Shown: positions 29,354 through 40,286, numbered from the stretch's first letter. The stretch: 64,000 bases of DNA from Hyphomonadaceae bacterium JAD_PAG50586_4 (GCA_023242925.1 CP096134.1:124001-188000), one strand, 5' to 3'. Notes: generated from the sequence alone by a model not told the origin. A program made the numbers and translations.

Positions 29354-30326
29354 GATGCCAGCTCTTGCTGATCCGGAGGCGCAGACGCCGAGCTACGAGG
29401 GAGAAGACGTTTTCGTCGCCGTGCCGGCCGATTTCCGTTTGGAAACTGGCGACACATTGCCGGACGCGCATGTGCGCCTGCGCCGCTACGGCCGCGCCGA
29501 TGGCCCGGTTGTGGTCGTCAGCGGCGGGATTTCGAGCGGCCGCTTTGTGGCGGGCGAGGGTGGCTGGTGGACCGATCACATTGGCCCAGGCATGGCGATC
29601 GATCTCGATAATTTTTGCGTGTTCGGCTTCGATTTTGCGCCGGTTGAGGATCATCGCGTGCGCCTCTCGCCGCGCGACCAGGCGCGCTTGATCGCGACGT
29701 CGCTTGATGCGCTCGGCATTGGCGTGATCGAGGCGTGGATTGGCTCATCCTATGGGGGCTCGGTCGGCCTGAGTTTCGCGGCCCACGCGCCAGCCTGCGT
29801 AAAAATCTCTGCGTACTCTGCGCCGCGCACAAGCCGGCCGCGCTCGCGCGCGGTTGGCGTGGCGTGCAGCGGCGCGTGGTGGAATTCGCGATCGCGCACG
29901 GCGACATCAACCAGGGCCTGGCGCTGGCGCGCCAACTCGCCATGATCACCTATCGCAGCGCCGATGAATTCGAGCAGCGCTTTGAAGATTGCGCGCTCGA
30001 TGATGCGGGTCGTTCGGGCTTGGATCGCTACCTCATCGCGCGCGGCGAAGCCTATATCGACGCAATGGCGCCCCAGCGTTGGCTTTCGCTCAGCAGAATC
30101 CATCGATCGCTGCGCGTTGCAGCCGGAGGACATCGCGGCGCCCGTGACTTTGGCGGCGTGTCCCACCGATCAAATCGCCCCGCTCGAAGCCGTAGAAGAG
30201 CTCGGCCGCCGCGTGCAGAACCTCACCGCGCTGCGCACCTTGCCTTCGCTCTACGGCCACGATTCTTTCCTGAAAGAGCCGGAGCGCGTCGGCGCGATCC
30301 TGCGCGAGTTCTTGAACGATGACTAA
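29340..30326 (+). CDS. metX: Homoserine O-acyltransferase, MetX family (two frame breaks)
   Basis: An alpha/beta-hydrolase acyltransferase read through three frames. Start ATG 29340 (ATG 29355 also possible). The first part carries the nucleophile elbow GSSYGGSVGL. It breaks at the A5 run 29801-29805 and continues CVLCAAHKPAALARGWRGVQRR and ALARQLAMITYRSADEFEQRF, split over several strands, then breaks near 30095 and ends with PEDIAAPV, the acid strand ACPTDQIAPLE and the His motif YGHDSFLKE. The GSSYGG elbow and VQRR/ITYRS motifs resemble the MetX subgroup that uses succinyl-CoA. It makes O-acyl-homoserine for the next gene, metB. Both breaks are small indels, one in a homopolymer. Confidence 0.8.
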
Positions 30327-31465
30327 GTCCGACTCCGACGAAACCATCCTCGCATCGATCGGCGTCGATGAAGACCCCGGCCAAGGTGCTGTGATGCCGC
30401 CGCTTTATCTGTCGTCGAGCTATAGCCTCGAAGGCTTCCAAAAGAAGCGCGCCTATGATTACGGCCGCACCGCCAATCCCACACGCGACGTGCTCGCACG
30501 CACGCTGGCCGCGCTGGAGCAGGGCGCCGGCGCCGTGATCACCAGCTCTGGCATGGCCGCGGTTGATCTGGTGGTGAACTTACTCGATGCTGGCGCGCTG
30601 ATCGTTGCGCCGCACGATTGCTATGGCGGCACCTGGCGCTTGTTTGAAGCGCGCGCGCGCAAAAGCAGATCGAAGTCGTTTATGCCGATCAAAGCGACGC
30701 GGAGGCGCTGAACGCTGCACTTGCGCGTAAACCGGCCTTGGTTTGGATCGAAACTCCCAGCAATCCGCTGATGCGCGTGGTCGATGTTGAAGCGATCGCC
30801 AAGGCGGCGAAGGCCGTCGGCGCGCGCGTGGCGGCGGACAACACGTTTCTGTCGCCGCTCCTGCTAAAGCCGCTCGCGATCGGCGCCGATTTCGTTGTCC
30901 ACTCGACCACCAAATTCCTCAACGGCCATTCCGACGTCGTGGGCGGCGCGGTGATCGCCAAGAGCGCCGACGATGTCGAGCAGCTTAAATGGTGGGCCAA
31001 TTGCTGCGGCGTGACCGGCGCGCCGTTCGATTCATGGCTCACCTTGCGCGGCCTGCGCACGCTGAGCGTGCGGTTGGAACGTCAGCAGAAGACGGCGGCG
31101 AAGGTTGCGGCAGCTCTGGCCAAGAATGCCGGCTTGCGCGCGGTGCATTATCCAGGGCTGCCAAACCATTCCGGTCACGCCATCGCTGCGCGGCAGCAGA
31201 AGGGCTTTGGCTCCATGCTGAGCATCGATCTCGCCGGTGACGTTAGCGTGGTGGCGGGGTTTCTCGACAAGCTGCAGCGCTTTACGCTCGCACAATCGCT
31301 GGGCGGCGTTGAATCACTCGTCTCGCATCCGGCGAGCATGACGCACGCCGCGATGGCGCCGAAGCGCGCGCGAGGGCGGGTATCACCGATACGCTGCTGC
31401 GGCTCTCGGTCGGTCTCGAACATGAGGATGATCTGATCGCCGATCTCGAACAGGCGTTGCGCTGA
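30319..31465 (+). CDS. metB: Cystathionine gamma-synthase/lyase family enzyme (two frame breaks)
   Basis: A PLP-dependent Cys/Met-metabolism enzyme of about 382 residues when two single-base gaps are closed: at the AAAA run 30661-30664 and at 31361 (one G). Motifs: SSSYSLEGF and [12 protein letters not shown] at the start, [30 protein letters not shown], and the PLP-lysine block [17 protein letters not shown]. The true C-terminus is [18 protein letters not shown], ending at 31465. It would condense O-acyl-homoserine with cysteine to cystathionine; homocysteine synthase (MetZ) activity is the alternative. The start overlaps metX by 8 nt, and both lie under the SAM-II riboswitch. Confidence 0.83.
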
Positions 31466-31467
31466 GC

Positions 31468-34400
31468 TTACTCTGCTGGCGTATGCGCGTGCGCTTCGCC
31501 GGTGCTGGGTTTGGGCAGGAAGCCTTGCACCCAGCGCTCCAAGCGATCGATCAGCACGAACATCGCCGGCACAAACACGAGCGAGAGCAGGGTGGAGAGC
31601 ATCAACCCGCCAATCACCGCCGCGCCCATGCCTTGACGCAAGGTGCCGTCCACACCCCAACCAGCGGCGGCGGGTATCATGCCGGCTGACATCGCGAACG
31701 TCGTCATGATGATCGGCCGCGCGCGCTTCATGCCGGCTTCCATCAAAGCCGCGTTGCGCGTCGCGCCCATGTGCATGCGTTCGACTGCGAAATCGACCAG
31801 CAGGATCGAGTTCTTGGTGACGAGACCCATCAGCATCAGCAGGCCGATAAATGCGAACAGAGAGAGCGGCTGATTGGCGATGATGAGACCGAGGAACGCG
31901 CCGCCAATTGAGAGCGGTAGTGCGGTCATGATCGTGATCGGCTGGAAGAAGTCTTTGAACAGCAACACCAGCACGCCGTAAATCAAGATCACGCCCCACA
32001 GCATGGCTGTGCCGAACGCCTCGGTCATTTCTGCGAAGTCTTCGGTTTGTCCGCCTACGGCCAAACGCGCGCCGGGCGGCGGCTCGTTGGCTTCGGGCAG
32101 GTTGAACACCTCGCCTTGCGCCGTGCTCAATTCCACGCCAGGCACGACGTTCGCGCCGACGGTCACCGCGCGCTCGCGGTCGCGCCGTTCGATCGTCGCC
32201 TCGCCGAGTGAGAATTGCACGTCCGACACCGCGTCAAGCCGCACTGGCGCGCCGAGATTCGACTGCACGGGCAGCGATCGGATCGCATCGAGGTCTTGCC
32301 GGCGATCTGGTCGTATCGTCGTGCGGATCGGGATTTGACGATCCGCGAGATCGAACTTCGGCAGATTTTGTTCGGCGTCGCCGCTCGTCGCGATCCGGAT
32401 CGCGGCTGCGAGGCTGGCCGAGGTCACGCCCAAGCGCGCCATATCTTCTTGGCGTGGCCTAATCTGGATTTCCGGCCGGCGCAACGCGGAGGTTGAGCGC
32501 ACGTCCGTCAGCGAGATCCAATCGGTTCATCGCCGCCGCCAAACGCTCAGCGGCGAGGTTAACCGCCGCAGGGTCTTGGCCGACGAATTGCACCGTGATG
32601 TCCGAACCTGATTGGCCGCCCTGGTCCTGCACGAACGCCGAGCGATAGTCCGGGAAATCCGCCAAGACCGGGCGCAGCACCTGCTGGATTGCGTAACCCG
32701 AGCGGTTGCGTTCTTCGCGATCAGTCAGCTGGATATAAATCGTCGCATCCGGCGCCGAACCATCCGCACCGTTCATAGAGGTGAATACGCCTTCCACCTC
32801 CGGCGCGGCGTCACGAATGCGGGTGCTCATCTGCTGCAGCACGCGGTCGGCGCCGAGCACAGGCGTGCCTGGCGGAATTTCAACGCGCACTTGGATCATG
32901 CCGTTGTCGAAGCGTGGGATGACGACCGCCGGAATCGCGCCAGCGATCAGTAGACCCACAGGCACGATGAATACGGCCAGACCAACGCCGATTGTCTTCC
33001 ACGGATTGATGATCGCCCAGTGCAGCGAGTCTTTATAGATATTCAGAATCGTGCCGGGCGGGCGCTCTTCGTGGCCGGAATTGCTGAGGAAGAACGCCGC
33101 CATCATCGGCGTGATCAAGCGCGCGACGACTAGCGAGAAGAACGCCGCCATTGCAACGGTAAGGCCGAACTCCCTGAAGAACACCCCCATGCCGCCGGAC
33201 ATGAAGCTCACCGGCACGAACACGGCGATAATCGAGAACGTGGTTGCAACAACCGCGAGGCCGATCTCGTCGGCCGCTTCGAGTGAGGCCTGATACGCGG
33301 ATTTGCCCATCCGCATGTGTCTGACGATATTCTCGATCTCAACGATCGCATCGTCGACGAGCACTCCTGTGACCAGCGCCAACGCGATCAAGGTCACCAT
33401 GTTGAGCGTGAAGCCCAGCACTTCCATGCCGGCGAAGGTCGGCATGATCGAAAGCGGGATGGCGGCGGCGGCGATCAACGTCGAGCGCCAATCGCGCAGG
33501 ATCAGGAACACGACCACGCAGGCGAGCAGGGCGCCTTCGATCAGCGCGTGGATCGAGCTTTCGTGCATGCCGCGAATAAACTCGACCGTCGAGCCGATCT
33601 CGCGGATGCGCAGCTCCGGTCGCGCTTCTTCGATGGCGCGGATGCGTTCGTCCATGCGGTCGAACACTTGAACTTCCGAGGCGCCGCGTGAGCGCAATAC
33701 GAGAAAGCCCACCACCGGCTGGCCGTTGTAGCGCGAGATCGATTGCAGATCGCTGGCGCTGTCCGTCACCGTGCCGAGGTCGCCGATGCGCACGATGCGG
33801 CCGTCGCTCGCGGTGATGCGGATGTCGGCGAGTTCGGCCACGCTTTGGGCGCCGCCGAGGGTGCGGATGGATTGCGCTTGGCCGGCGACTTCGGCTTGGC
33901 CGCCGGGAAGGTCGGCGTTGAGCGCGCGCAGCTGGCTGTTGATTTGGTCGGCTGAAACGCCGTACGCGAGCATGCGCGCGGGATCGAGCTCGATGCGAAT
34001 TTCCCGATCGACGCCGCCCATGCGCTGCACTTGGGAAACCCCAGGCACGGCCAGCAACTCGCGCTGCAAATCGTTGTCGATGAACCAGGAAATGTCCTGG
34101 GGCGTCATGCCTTCGCCTTCGACCGCGTAATAGCCGATCGGCTGGGCCGCGGCCTCGATGCGTGTGATGACAGGTTCGGTGATGTCGGCGGGCAATTGGG
34201 CGCGTATGCGGTTGATCGCGTCGCGCGCGTCATCGACGGCGCGGCCGAGATCGCTGCCGCTGTCCATTTCGACTTGCGTTTGCGAAACACCGGGTGAGAT
34301 CGTGGAGGTGACGCGCTTCACGCCTTCCACGGACGTCAGCGCGGATTCGATGCGCTGCGTGATCTGCGTTTCCATTTCCGCAGGCGCTGCGCCACCTTGC

Positions 34401-34555
34401 GCGACCGTGACGGTGAAGCCGCCGAAATCGACGTTCGGCAATTGGTTGATCGGCAAGCGGCCATACGCCGTCCAGCCCGCGAACAAGAGCGCGAGGATCA
34501 GGACGATTGGCGGGATCGGATTGCGGATCGCGCCCGCGGAAATATTCCAAGCCAT
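31468..34555 (-). CDS. RND efflux pump inner-membrane subunit (one frame break)
   Basis: About 1,028 residues when a shift near 32510-32525 is bridged, the normal length for HAE-1-type RND pumps. The N-terminal part holds helix TM1 (PIPPIVLILALLFAGW), the porter domain and TM2-TM6 with GVLVDDAIVEIENI, the motif D/E pair of the proton relay; the C-terminal part holds the second porter half and TM7-TM12 (GLVTKNSILLVDFAVE). At the break, ISLTDVRSTSALRRPE continues in the second frame. It exports drugs or other amphiphiles using proton motive force, with the MFP gene next upstream. Substrate cannot be told. Confidence 0.88.
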
Positions 34556-34558
34556 GCC

Positions 34559-35863
34559 TTAGCCTTCCCGGCCGCGTAGATTTTGTTCCGGAGGGACCGG
34601 CGCGATGGCCGCCGGCGCCGCCGCGGCTTCGGTGGCGATCGCGCGGACTTCTTCGCCGTCCTGCAAGAACGCGGCGCCCGCGCCGACGACGCGTTGGCCA
34701 ATATCGAGACCGGAGATAATCTCGATATAATCGCCGTCGCGTGCGCCCAGCTGCACCTCGGTGCGGCGCACGACGTTGTCGTCGCCGACAATATACACGT
34801 ACGCTTGGCCGTTATCGTACAGCACCGAACTTTGCGGAATCGCCGGCACGCTCCGCTCTGTGAGATGCGCCACGCCCCGTAGATACATGCCCGCGCGCAC
34901 GCGCGTTCCGGCTGGCAGCGAGAACAGCGCTTCGCCCGTACGTGTCCGGCTATCGATCGAAGCGGGGCCGCGCCGAAGCCTCCCTTCAACCGTCGAGCCA
35001 TCCACCAGCGTGAATTGCGCCGTCTGGCCGAGTTCAAGCGCCAGCGCATCGGCTTCCGCGATCTGCGCCGCCACCTCCAAACGATTGTCCGCCGCGATGC
35101 GGAAGAGCACCTGGCCATCGACGTTGCGACCGACTTCCGCTGCGCGGTCGATCACCAAGCCAGCTGCCGGCGCACGCACGTAACCGCCGCCCAAGCGTGC
35201 GTTCACTTCTCGCGCTTGCGCACGCGCCGCAGCCAGGCGTGCGTCAGCGGCGACTGCTGCCGCACGACGCTGTTCGATCGCCTCGGCGGAGAGGGCGCCC
35301 GAGTCACGGATGGATTCCGCGCGCTCATATTCGCCGCGCGCGCGGATGGCGGAGGATTCCGCTTCCGCCACGCTGGCTTGCGCTGACTGGATTTGCGCTT
35401 CTGCGACATTGGTGTCGAGCCGCGCCATCGCTTGGCCCGCGCGCACCGTGTCGCCTTCATCGACGAGAATTTCGAGAACGCGGACACCGCTTGTCGGCGC
35501 CGAAACTTGAATGTCGCGCACTGGGCGCGCTTCGCCGTTGAGCGAAATGGTTGGCGTCACGCCCCGCGGCGCCACCGTGATCACGGATACCGCTTGCGCG
35601 GTGGAGACCGGCGTGTGCACTGCGCCGTCGCCGCCCAAGCGGCTCACCACGAACAGCACCGCGATGATCGCGGCGATGCCGCCGCCGAGGATGATCAGCG
35701 TCTTGCGTCGCTTGCCGGCTTCGTCCGGTGCGTCGGTCGCGCGATTCCATGCGGCTTCGCTGGCGTCGCCAACGCTTCTGAACGCGCTGCCGCCTGCATC
35801 AGCGGCGCGTTTCAACAGGTCGCCAGCTTTGTTGAATATTTCGGCACGCTCGGGCTTGTTCAT
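34559..35863 (-). CDS. RND periplasmic adaptor (membrane fusion protein)
   Basis: 434 residues. A cytoplasmic N-terminal stretch of about 55 residues, a single membrane helix (LIILGGGIAAIIAVLFVV), then the adaptor: the lipoyl half-motifs (VLEILVDEGDTVRAGQ and GYVRAPAAGLVID), a coiled-coil hairpin (AQASVAEAESS to ADARLAAARAQ), beta-barrel and membrane-proximal domains. Together with the RND subunit and the divergent NodT channel it makes a tripartite pump. It starts within the tetR stop (ATGA overlap), and the RND gene begins 3 nt after its end. The long cytoplasmic N-terminus is a little unusual. Confidence 0.9.
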   Translation of the reverse strand: MNKPERAEIFNKAGDLLKRAADAGGSAFRSVGDASEAAWNRATDAPDEAGKRRKTLIILGGGIAAIIAVLFVVSRLGGDGAVHTPVSTAQAVSVITVAPRGVTPTISLNGEARPVRDIQVSAPTSGVRVLEILVDEGDTVRAGQAMARLDTNVAEAQIQSAQASVAEAESSAIRARGEYERAESIRDSGALSAEAIEQRRAAAVAADARLAAARAQAREVNARLGGGYVRAPAAGLVIDRAAEVGRNVDGQVLFRIAADNRLEVAAQIAEADALALELGQTAQFTLVDGSTVEGRLRRGPASIDSRTRTGEALFSLPAGTRVRAGMYLRGVAHLTERSVPAIPQSSVLYDNGQAYVYIVGDDNVVRRTEVQLGARDGDYIEIISGLDIGQRVVGAGAAFLQDGEEVRAIATEAAAAPAAIAPVPPEQNLRGREG

Positions 35864-36468
35864 GACCGGTCTCGGGGAGGAGGAGCTAGGTAGCGTTCTG
35901 CGACGGCGCGGAATTGCGCGAGTGCGGCTTCGGTGTCTGTGGCGCCATTGAAGGCGCGACGAAGACCTATGCCTTCGACCATGGCGAACAAGGTGTCCGC
36001 CGCCTTTTCGGGATCGAGTGACGTGTCGATCTCACCACGCGCCTGCGCGGCGATGATCGCTTTGGCAAAAATCAGGATGCTGCGGCGGTCGCTTGCGCGC
36101 AGCGCGGCGGCGATGCTCTCATCGCGCAGGGACTCGCCCATGATGTCGGCGACGAGCGGGCCGTCATCGACGAATTTCTGCAGAAAGTCGCGCGACGAGG
36201 TGAGCATCGCTTCGAGGAAGCCGAACTTCTCGGCGGCGCGCAGGAAGGCGACGTCGCCTTCCGCGCGCGATTCTTCGGCGATGGCGCCGATGATGTCGGC
36301 CTTGGAGCCGAAATAGCGATAGAGCGCGCCGGCGCTAATCGCGGCCTCGGCGCAGATCTCTTGCATCGAAGCCTGGTGAAAGCCGCGGCGGCGAAAGCAG
36401 ACGATCGCCGCGTCCATGATCTGACGGCGGCGTCTGTCTGCCAGCAGGGGATCGGCGACCCGCGCCAC
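35860..36468 (-). CDS. TetR family transcriptional repressor
   Basis: About 202 residues from a GTG at 36468 with a GGAG site six bases ahead; a longer reading from 36516 would run into the operator region. The HTH is clear (RRQIMDAAIVCFRRRGF, IAEAAISAGALYRYFGSK-like, residues 12-55). The C-terminal domain has the AcrR-like ligand pocket helices. It opens the operon tetR-MFP-RND and probably represses both it and the divergent NodT gene through the palindrome at 36521-36534. Inducer unknown. Confidence 0.88.
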   Translation of the reverse strand: MARVADPLLADRRRRQIMDAAIVCFRRRGFHQASMQEICAEAAISAGALYRYFGSKADIIGAIAEESRAEGDVAFLRAAEKFGFLEAMLTSSRDFLQKFVDDGPLVADIMGESLRDESIAAALRASDRRSILIFAKAIIAAQARGEIDTSLDPEKAADTLFAMVEGIGLRRAFNGATDTEAALAQFRAVAERYLAPPPRDRS

Positions 36469-36520
36469 GCGTTCTCCTCCAAAGCGCGGGGCTTGCCCCA
36501 GTACGCTGCATTGCATATAA

Positions 36521-36534
36521 AACGAATGTTCGTT
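36521..36534. promoter_or_regulatory. Probable TetR operator
   Basis: A perfect inverted repeat AACGAA-TG-TTCGTT flanked on both sides by TATA-like sequence. It lies 53 bp upstream of the tetR GTG and about 100 bp before the divergent NodT gene, so one operator could control both directions. Confidence 0.65.
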
Positions 36535-36635
36535 CTATAAATGTTAAACCTGGACGTGGTCAAGCAGCTGACCCAAGCCCCAAGAATGCCCAAACGTGGT
36601 TAGGGCCGGGCTAAGGCTTTGCGGAGTAACGAGGA

Positions 36636-38075
36636 ATGATGCGATTGCGATCCCTCCGCGGGGCTGTTCTGGTGTCGACGGCGTCCATTTTGGCTGCCTG
36701 CTCGACCATGCCGCGCGATCGCGCCGAAGCGCCGCCTCTGCCTACGGTATGGCAGGACGCACCGGCCGGCGCGGAGCTGCCGGTCACCGATTGGTGGCGC
36801 CAGTTCAACGATCCGACGCTCGACACGCTCGTTGCGGATGCGCTCCAAAATGGCCCCTCCATCCAGCTGGCCGTCTCGCGCATTCGCGAAGCGCGCGCGC
36901 TCTCCTATCAAACGCTGACGCGATACTTGCCGGAGCTCACCGCCACGGGGCAGGGCCAATACACGCGCGCCATAGAAGACGGCGCGTTACCGACTGCCGC
37001 TGGCGGCACGGAACGAGAGCAGATGACCGGCACGTACGGCGCCCAAGCAACGTGGGAAATTCCCCTGTTCGGCCGCATTGAAGCCGCCGCGATCGGCGCG
37101 CGCGCGAACACGCAAGGCGCACGTGCGGATCTGCGCGCGGCGCAAGTCTCGCTCGTCGCTGATGTGGCGCAAGCTTATGTCGATCTTCGCGCCGCACAGG
37201 CGAGCCGCGCTGCGCTCCAGCGCTCCGCGCAAATCTCCGACGAACTTTCAGGCATCCTGCAAATCAGCGCCCGCGCGGGTTTCGCCTCTGAAGCCGATGC
37301 CGCCGACGCACGCCGCGCTGCCGCGACCACGCGCACGCGCATTCCGGGGATCATCATCGAAACGCGCCGCGCCGAGAACGTGCTCGCCGTGTTGCGCGGT
37401 GTCGCGCCTGGCGCTGAGTCCGAAGCGATCCGCACAGCGCTTGCGCAAGCCAACGCGCCTGTGCCGCATCTCGAACTCACCGCCGCGCCTGCGACCCCCG
37501 CCGATCTGCTGCGCCTGCGCCCAGACGTCGCGCGCGCCGAAGCGCAAACCTTGCTTGCCGCCGCGAACGTCTCCGACGCGCGCAATGCGCTGCTGCCGCA
37601 GATCAATCTCACCGGCTCGATCAATGTGTCTGGAGCCATGATCGGCGATCCGACTGGCGTTGGCGCCACCATCGGTTCGGCGACGCCGTTTATCTCGATC
37701 CCGTTGTTCGATTGGGGTTCGCGTTTCGCCACGATCCGCCAGCGCGACGCGCAATTTGATCAATCCTTGATCCAGTATCTTCAAACGGTGACACAAGCGG
37801 TCGCCGAGGCGTCGAATGCACTCGTGGCGCTCGATCAGGGGCGCCTGCGCCTAGATGCGGCGAATGAATCGGAGGCGGCGGCGAACGTCACCGCGCGCGG
37901 CTCACGCGCCGCCTACGAAGCGGGCATCCAGAGCTTGAGTGATCGTCTGCGCTCGGAGCAGCAATTGATCGAAGCCGAACTCACGCGCATCGATTCCGAA
38001 GCGCAGCAAGCGCGTGCCGCGATCGCGACGTACCGCGCCTTCGGCGGCGGCCCTGTGATCGAGAGGCGGAACTAA
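36636..38075 (+). CDS. NodT/TolC-type outer-membrane efflux lipoprotein
   Basis: 479 residues with a lipoprotein signal (lipobox ILAAC, Cys at about 24). Two outer-membrane-efflux repeats follow: WWRQFNDPTLDTLVADAL, the TM strand GTYGAQATWEIPLFGRI, and in the second half INLTGSINVSG and FISIPLFDWGSRFA. This is the NodT branch of TolC-like channels and would complete the MFP-RND pump encoded divergently. The stop overlaps the convergent glycosyltransferase stop by 4 nt. Confidence 0.9.
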   Translation: MMRLRSLRGAVLVSTASILAACSTMPRDRAEAPPLPTVWQDAPAGAELPVTDWWRQFNDPTLDTLVADALQNGPSIQLAVSRIREARALSYQTLTRYLPELTATGQGQYTRAIEDGALPTAAGGTEREQMTGTYGAQATWEIPLFGRIEAAAIGARANTQGARADLRAAQVSLVADVAQAYVDLRAAQASRAALQRSAQISDELSGILQISARAGFASEADAADARRAAATTRTRIPGIIIETRRAENVLAVLRGVAPGAESEAIRTALAQANAPVPHLELTAAPATPADLLRLRPDVARAEAQTLLAAANVSDARNALLPQINLTGSINVSGAMIGDPTGVGATIGSATPFISIPLFDWGSRFATIRQRDAQFDQSLIQYLQTVTQAVAEASNALVALDQGRLRLDAANESEAAANVTARGSRAAYEAGIQSLSDRLRSEQQLIEAELTRIDSEAQQARAAIATYRAFGGGPVIERRN

Positions 38076-40126
38076 GCTGCGCGCTCAATCCGCGTCGCTG
38101 GCCGCGCTGCGATCTCTTCGCCGTCCCACAAGCGCCCATCCGCCTGCATCGGCCGCTGATAGTGGCGCTTGGCGAGCTCAGCGCGATAGAGCGATCTGTA
38201 CTCGGCCAGCACCCCGATTTCGATCGCGTCGTGGTCGTGGCCGACGCCGATCTCAAGGTATGAATCGAGATTGGCGAGGTTCGGCTGTGGCAAGGCGCCT
38301 GCTAGATATTCATCGCGCATCGTGACGTAGAGTGCTTCCAGCTTGCGTGCGAGCAGAGGCGTATCGAACAGTGTGCAGGTATCGCGTCCGGCGATCAAGC
38401 GCTCGCGATACGCCCGCAGACTCAAGCGATCCGGACCAGCGAGCGCGATGCCACGGGCGACGAATTCCTCGGGCATATCGCATACGAGTTCCGGCAAACC
38501 AGCGCTACGCACCAGCGACCCGCACACGCGCGAGGCAAAGCTGCGGCCCATCAAAGTTAGCACCGGCACGCCCATCCAGAGCGCATCGGAGGCGGTTGTG
38601 TGTGCGCCATAGGGCACGGTGTCGAGGAAGAGATCGGCCAGCGGGTAGCGCGCCAGGTGACGTGGATTGGCGATTTTCGGCGCGAAGATCAGCCGCTCGC
38701 CGTCGACGCCATTGGTGCTGGCACAGGCGCGCAGGCGTGCGTTTGTCTCGCCATTGTAGTCGAGAAGCCAGAGCACGCTGTTCGGCGTTTGCCGCAAAAT
38801 CTCCAGCCAGCGATCGAACGAATAACGCGTGATCTTGTGCGCGGCGTTGAAGCTGCAGAACACAAACGCATCGTCGGGCAAGCCTATCTCCGCGCGCGTC
38901 GGCGTGGTGGGATCGACGATACGGCGACGGTCGTTCGGCTGATAGCAGGGCAAGCGCAGCACGCGCTCGGAGTAATAATGCTCCATTTCCGGCGGAATGA
39001 CGTTCTCGTCCGCGATGATGTAATGGTGATAGGGACTGCCCATCGTGCCGGGGTAGCCCAACCAATTGACAATGATCGGCGCCGGCCGGCGCGCGAACAC
39101 GCCCAATCGCGCCTCGCGCGTGTGCCCGTTCACATCAACCAGAATGTCGATGCCATCTCCTGCGATTGCGCCGGCCGCTTCATCATCCGACATCGCACGA
39201 ATATCCGTCCAATGCTCGGCGACGGCTTTCACGCGCTGATTGATCACGTCGTCGGCGGGGATGCCGCAATAATAGACGAACACCTCGATCACGTTTGGAT
39301 CGTGCGACTCAAACAGATTCGCCATCAGATAGCCGACAGCGTGGCTGCGTAGATCCGACGACACATAACCGATGCGCAAGCGCCGGTTCGTCTCGATCCC
39401 CGCGTCACGTCGATCAAACCGCGTGTTGATGCCCTCGATCGGCGTCAGCGCTTCGACATAGCGTTTGGCTACGCCAAGATGCATCAGCGGATCGTCCGCG
39501 TAGGCGCAGGCCGAGAGCGGGTGGAAGCGCGAGATGAACGAACGCCGCGAAATTTTCGGGCTGATCTGCGCGATCGGCCATTTGCACTGCGCCAAGCGCA
39601 CGGCGCCGTACTGCTCGAGCACGTCGCGTTGCTCTGGGTTGAGATCAAGCGCCTGGAGCAGGGCCGTTTCAGACGCCTCATGCATCTGATTGTCGCCCAT
39701 CACGCGGCTGATCTGCTTCAGCAGCGTCACCTTGTAATCGACGGCGTCGCCTGTGACGGCCGCCAAGCGCTCCACGCCGGTCTGCCATTCCGCCAGCGCT
39801 TCCTTCACCGCGCCGCGTCGTTCAAGCGCGCTGCCCAGATTGATTCGCGCCGGCGCAAAATCGGGGCTAGCCGCCAGCGCGCTGCGCAACGCAATCTCGC
39901 CGCCGGCTGCATCGCCGAGCGCTTGCATTAAGGTCGAGCAATTGAAGTGGGCGATGAAGAGCAAGGGATGCTCCGCATTCATCGCAATCCAGACCTGGTA
40001 GAGCTGCCGCGCCTGATCAGGCTGGCCGGCTTGCGTCAGCGCTTGCGCCGCGGCGATCAGCTCACCGATCGGCAGCTCGCCGGTGGTGATCTTCTGTAGT
40101 GCTGCGGCGAAATTGATCTGGGACAT
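38072..40126 (-). CDS. TPR-containing GT41 (OGT/SPINDLY-like) glycosyltransferase
   Basis: 684 residues. The N-terminal 170 are TPR-like helices (AGQPDQARQLYQ, ARINLGSALERRGAVKEAL) for substrate binding. The catalytic part is GT41: GHTREARLGVFARRPAPI and the LGYPGTMGSP loop in the first Rossmann half, then FNAAHKITRYSFDRW, RLIFAPK, ADLFLDTVPYGAHTTASDALW and the RVCGSLVRSAGLPEL helix in the UDP-sugar half. Bacterial members attach GlcNAc or hexoses to Ser/Thr or Asn of proteins, including adhesins (HMW1C). It is cytoplasmic and lies 160 bp downstream of the giant Thr-rich repeat protein gene on the same strand; that protein is the obvious candidate substrate, by inference. Confidence 0.88.
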   Translation of the reverse strand: MSQINFAAALQKITTGELPIGELIAAAQALTQAGQPDQARQLYQVWIAMNAEHPLLFIAHFNCSTLMQALGDAAGGEIALRSALAASPDFAPARINLGSALERRGAVKEALAEWQTGVERLAAVTGDAVDYKVTLLKQISRVMGDNQMHEASETALLQALDLNPEQRDVLEQYGAVRLAQCKWPIAQISPKISRRSFISRFHPLSACAYADDPLMHLGVAKRYVEALTPIEGINTRFDRRDAGIETNRRLRIGYVSSDLRSHAVGYLMANLFESHDPNVIEVFVYYCGIPADDVINQRVKAVAEHWTDIRAMSDDEAAGAIAGDGIDILVDVNGHTREARLGVFARRPAPIIVNWLGYPGTMGSPYHHYIIADENVIPPEMEHYYSERVLRLPCYQPNDRRRIVDPTTPTRAEIGLPDDAFVFCSFNAAHKITRYSFDRWLEILRQTPNSVLWLLDYNGETNARLRACASTNGVDGERLIFAPKIANPRHLARYPLADLFLDTVPYGAHTTASDALWMGVPVLTLMGRSFASRVCGSLVRSAGLPELVCDMPEEFVARGIALAGPDRLSLRAYRERLIAGRDTCTLFDTPLLARKLEALYVTMRDEYLAGALPQPNLANLDSYLEIGVGHDHDAIEIGVLAEYRSLYRAELAKRHYQRPMQADGRLWDGEEIAARPATRIERAA

Positions 40127-40236
40127 TGAAAATCGACCCTCGGCGGGGTCGTTTCACGCCGGGCAATCCCGGCAGCACTCGCCCGCGCGGGCGCGAAGCT
40201 CGGGCGATTTGCGTTGTCAAAACCTTAATAGGCAGG

Positions 40237-40263
40237 CGCCCGGCGCGCGTCAGCGGCCGGGCG
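40237..40263 (-). terminator. Hairpin between giant repeat gene and glycosyltransferase
   Basis: Perfect 8-bp arms CGCCCGGC (40237-40244) and GCCGGGCG (40256-40263) with an 11-nt loop, 23 bp past the repeat-protein stop on the minus strand. The downstream tract (GCCTATTAAGGTTTT) is only partly U-rich, so it may be a leaky terminator that sets the ratio of repeat protein to glycosyltransferase. Confidence 0.5.
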
Positions 40264-40286
40264 TCCGTTAACCTTTTGCGTCAGTC

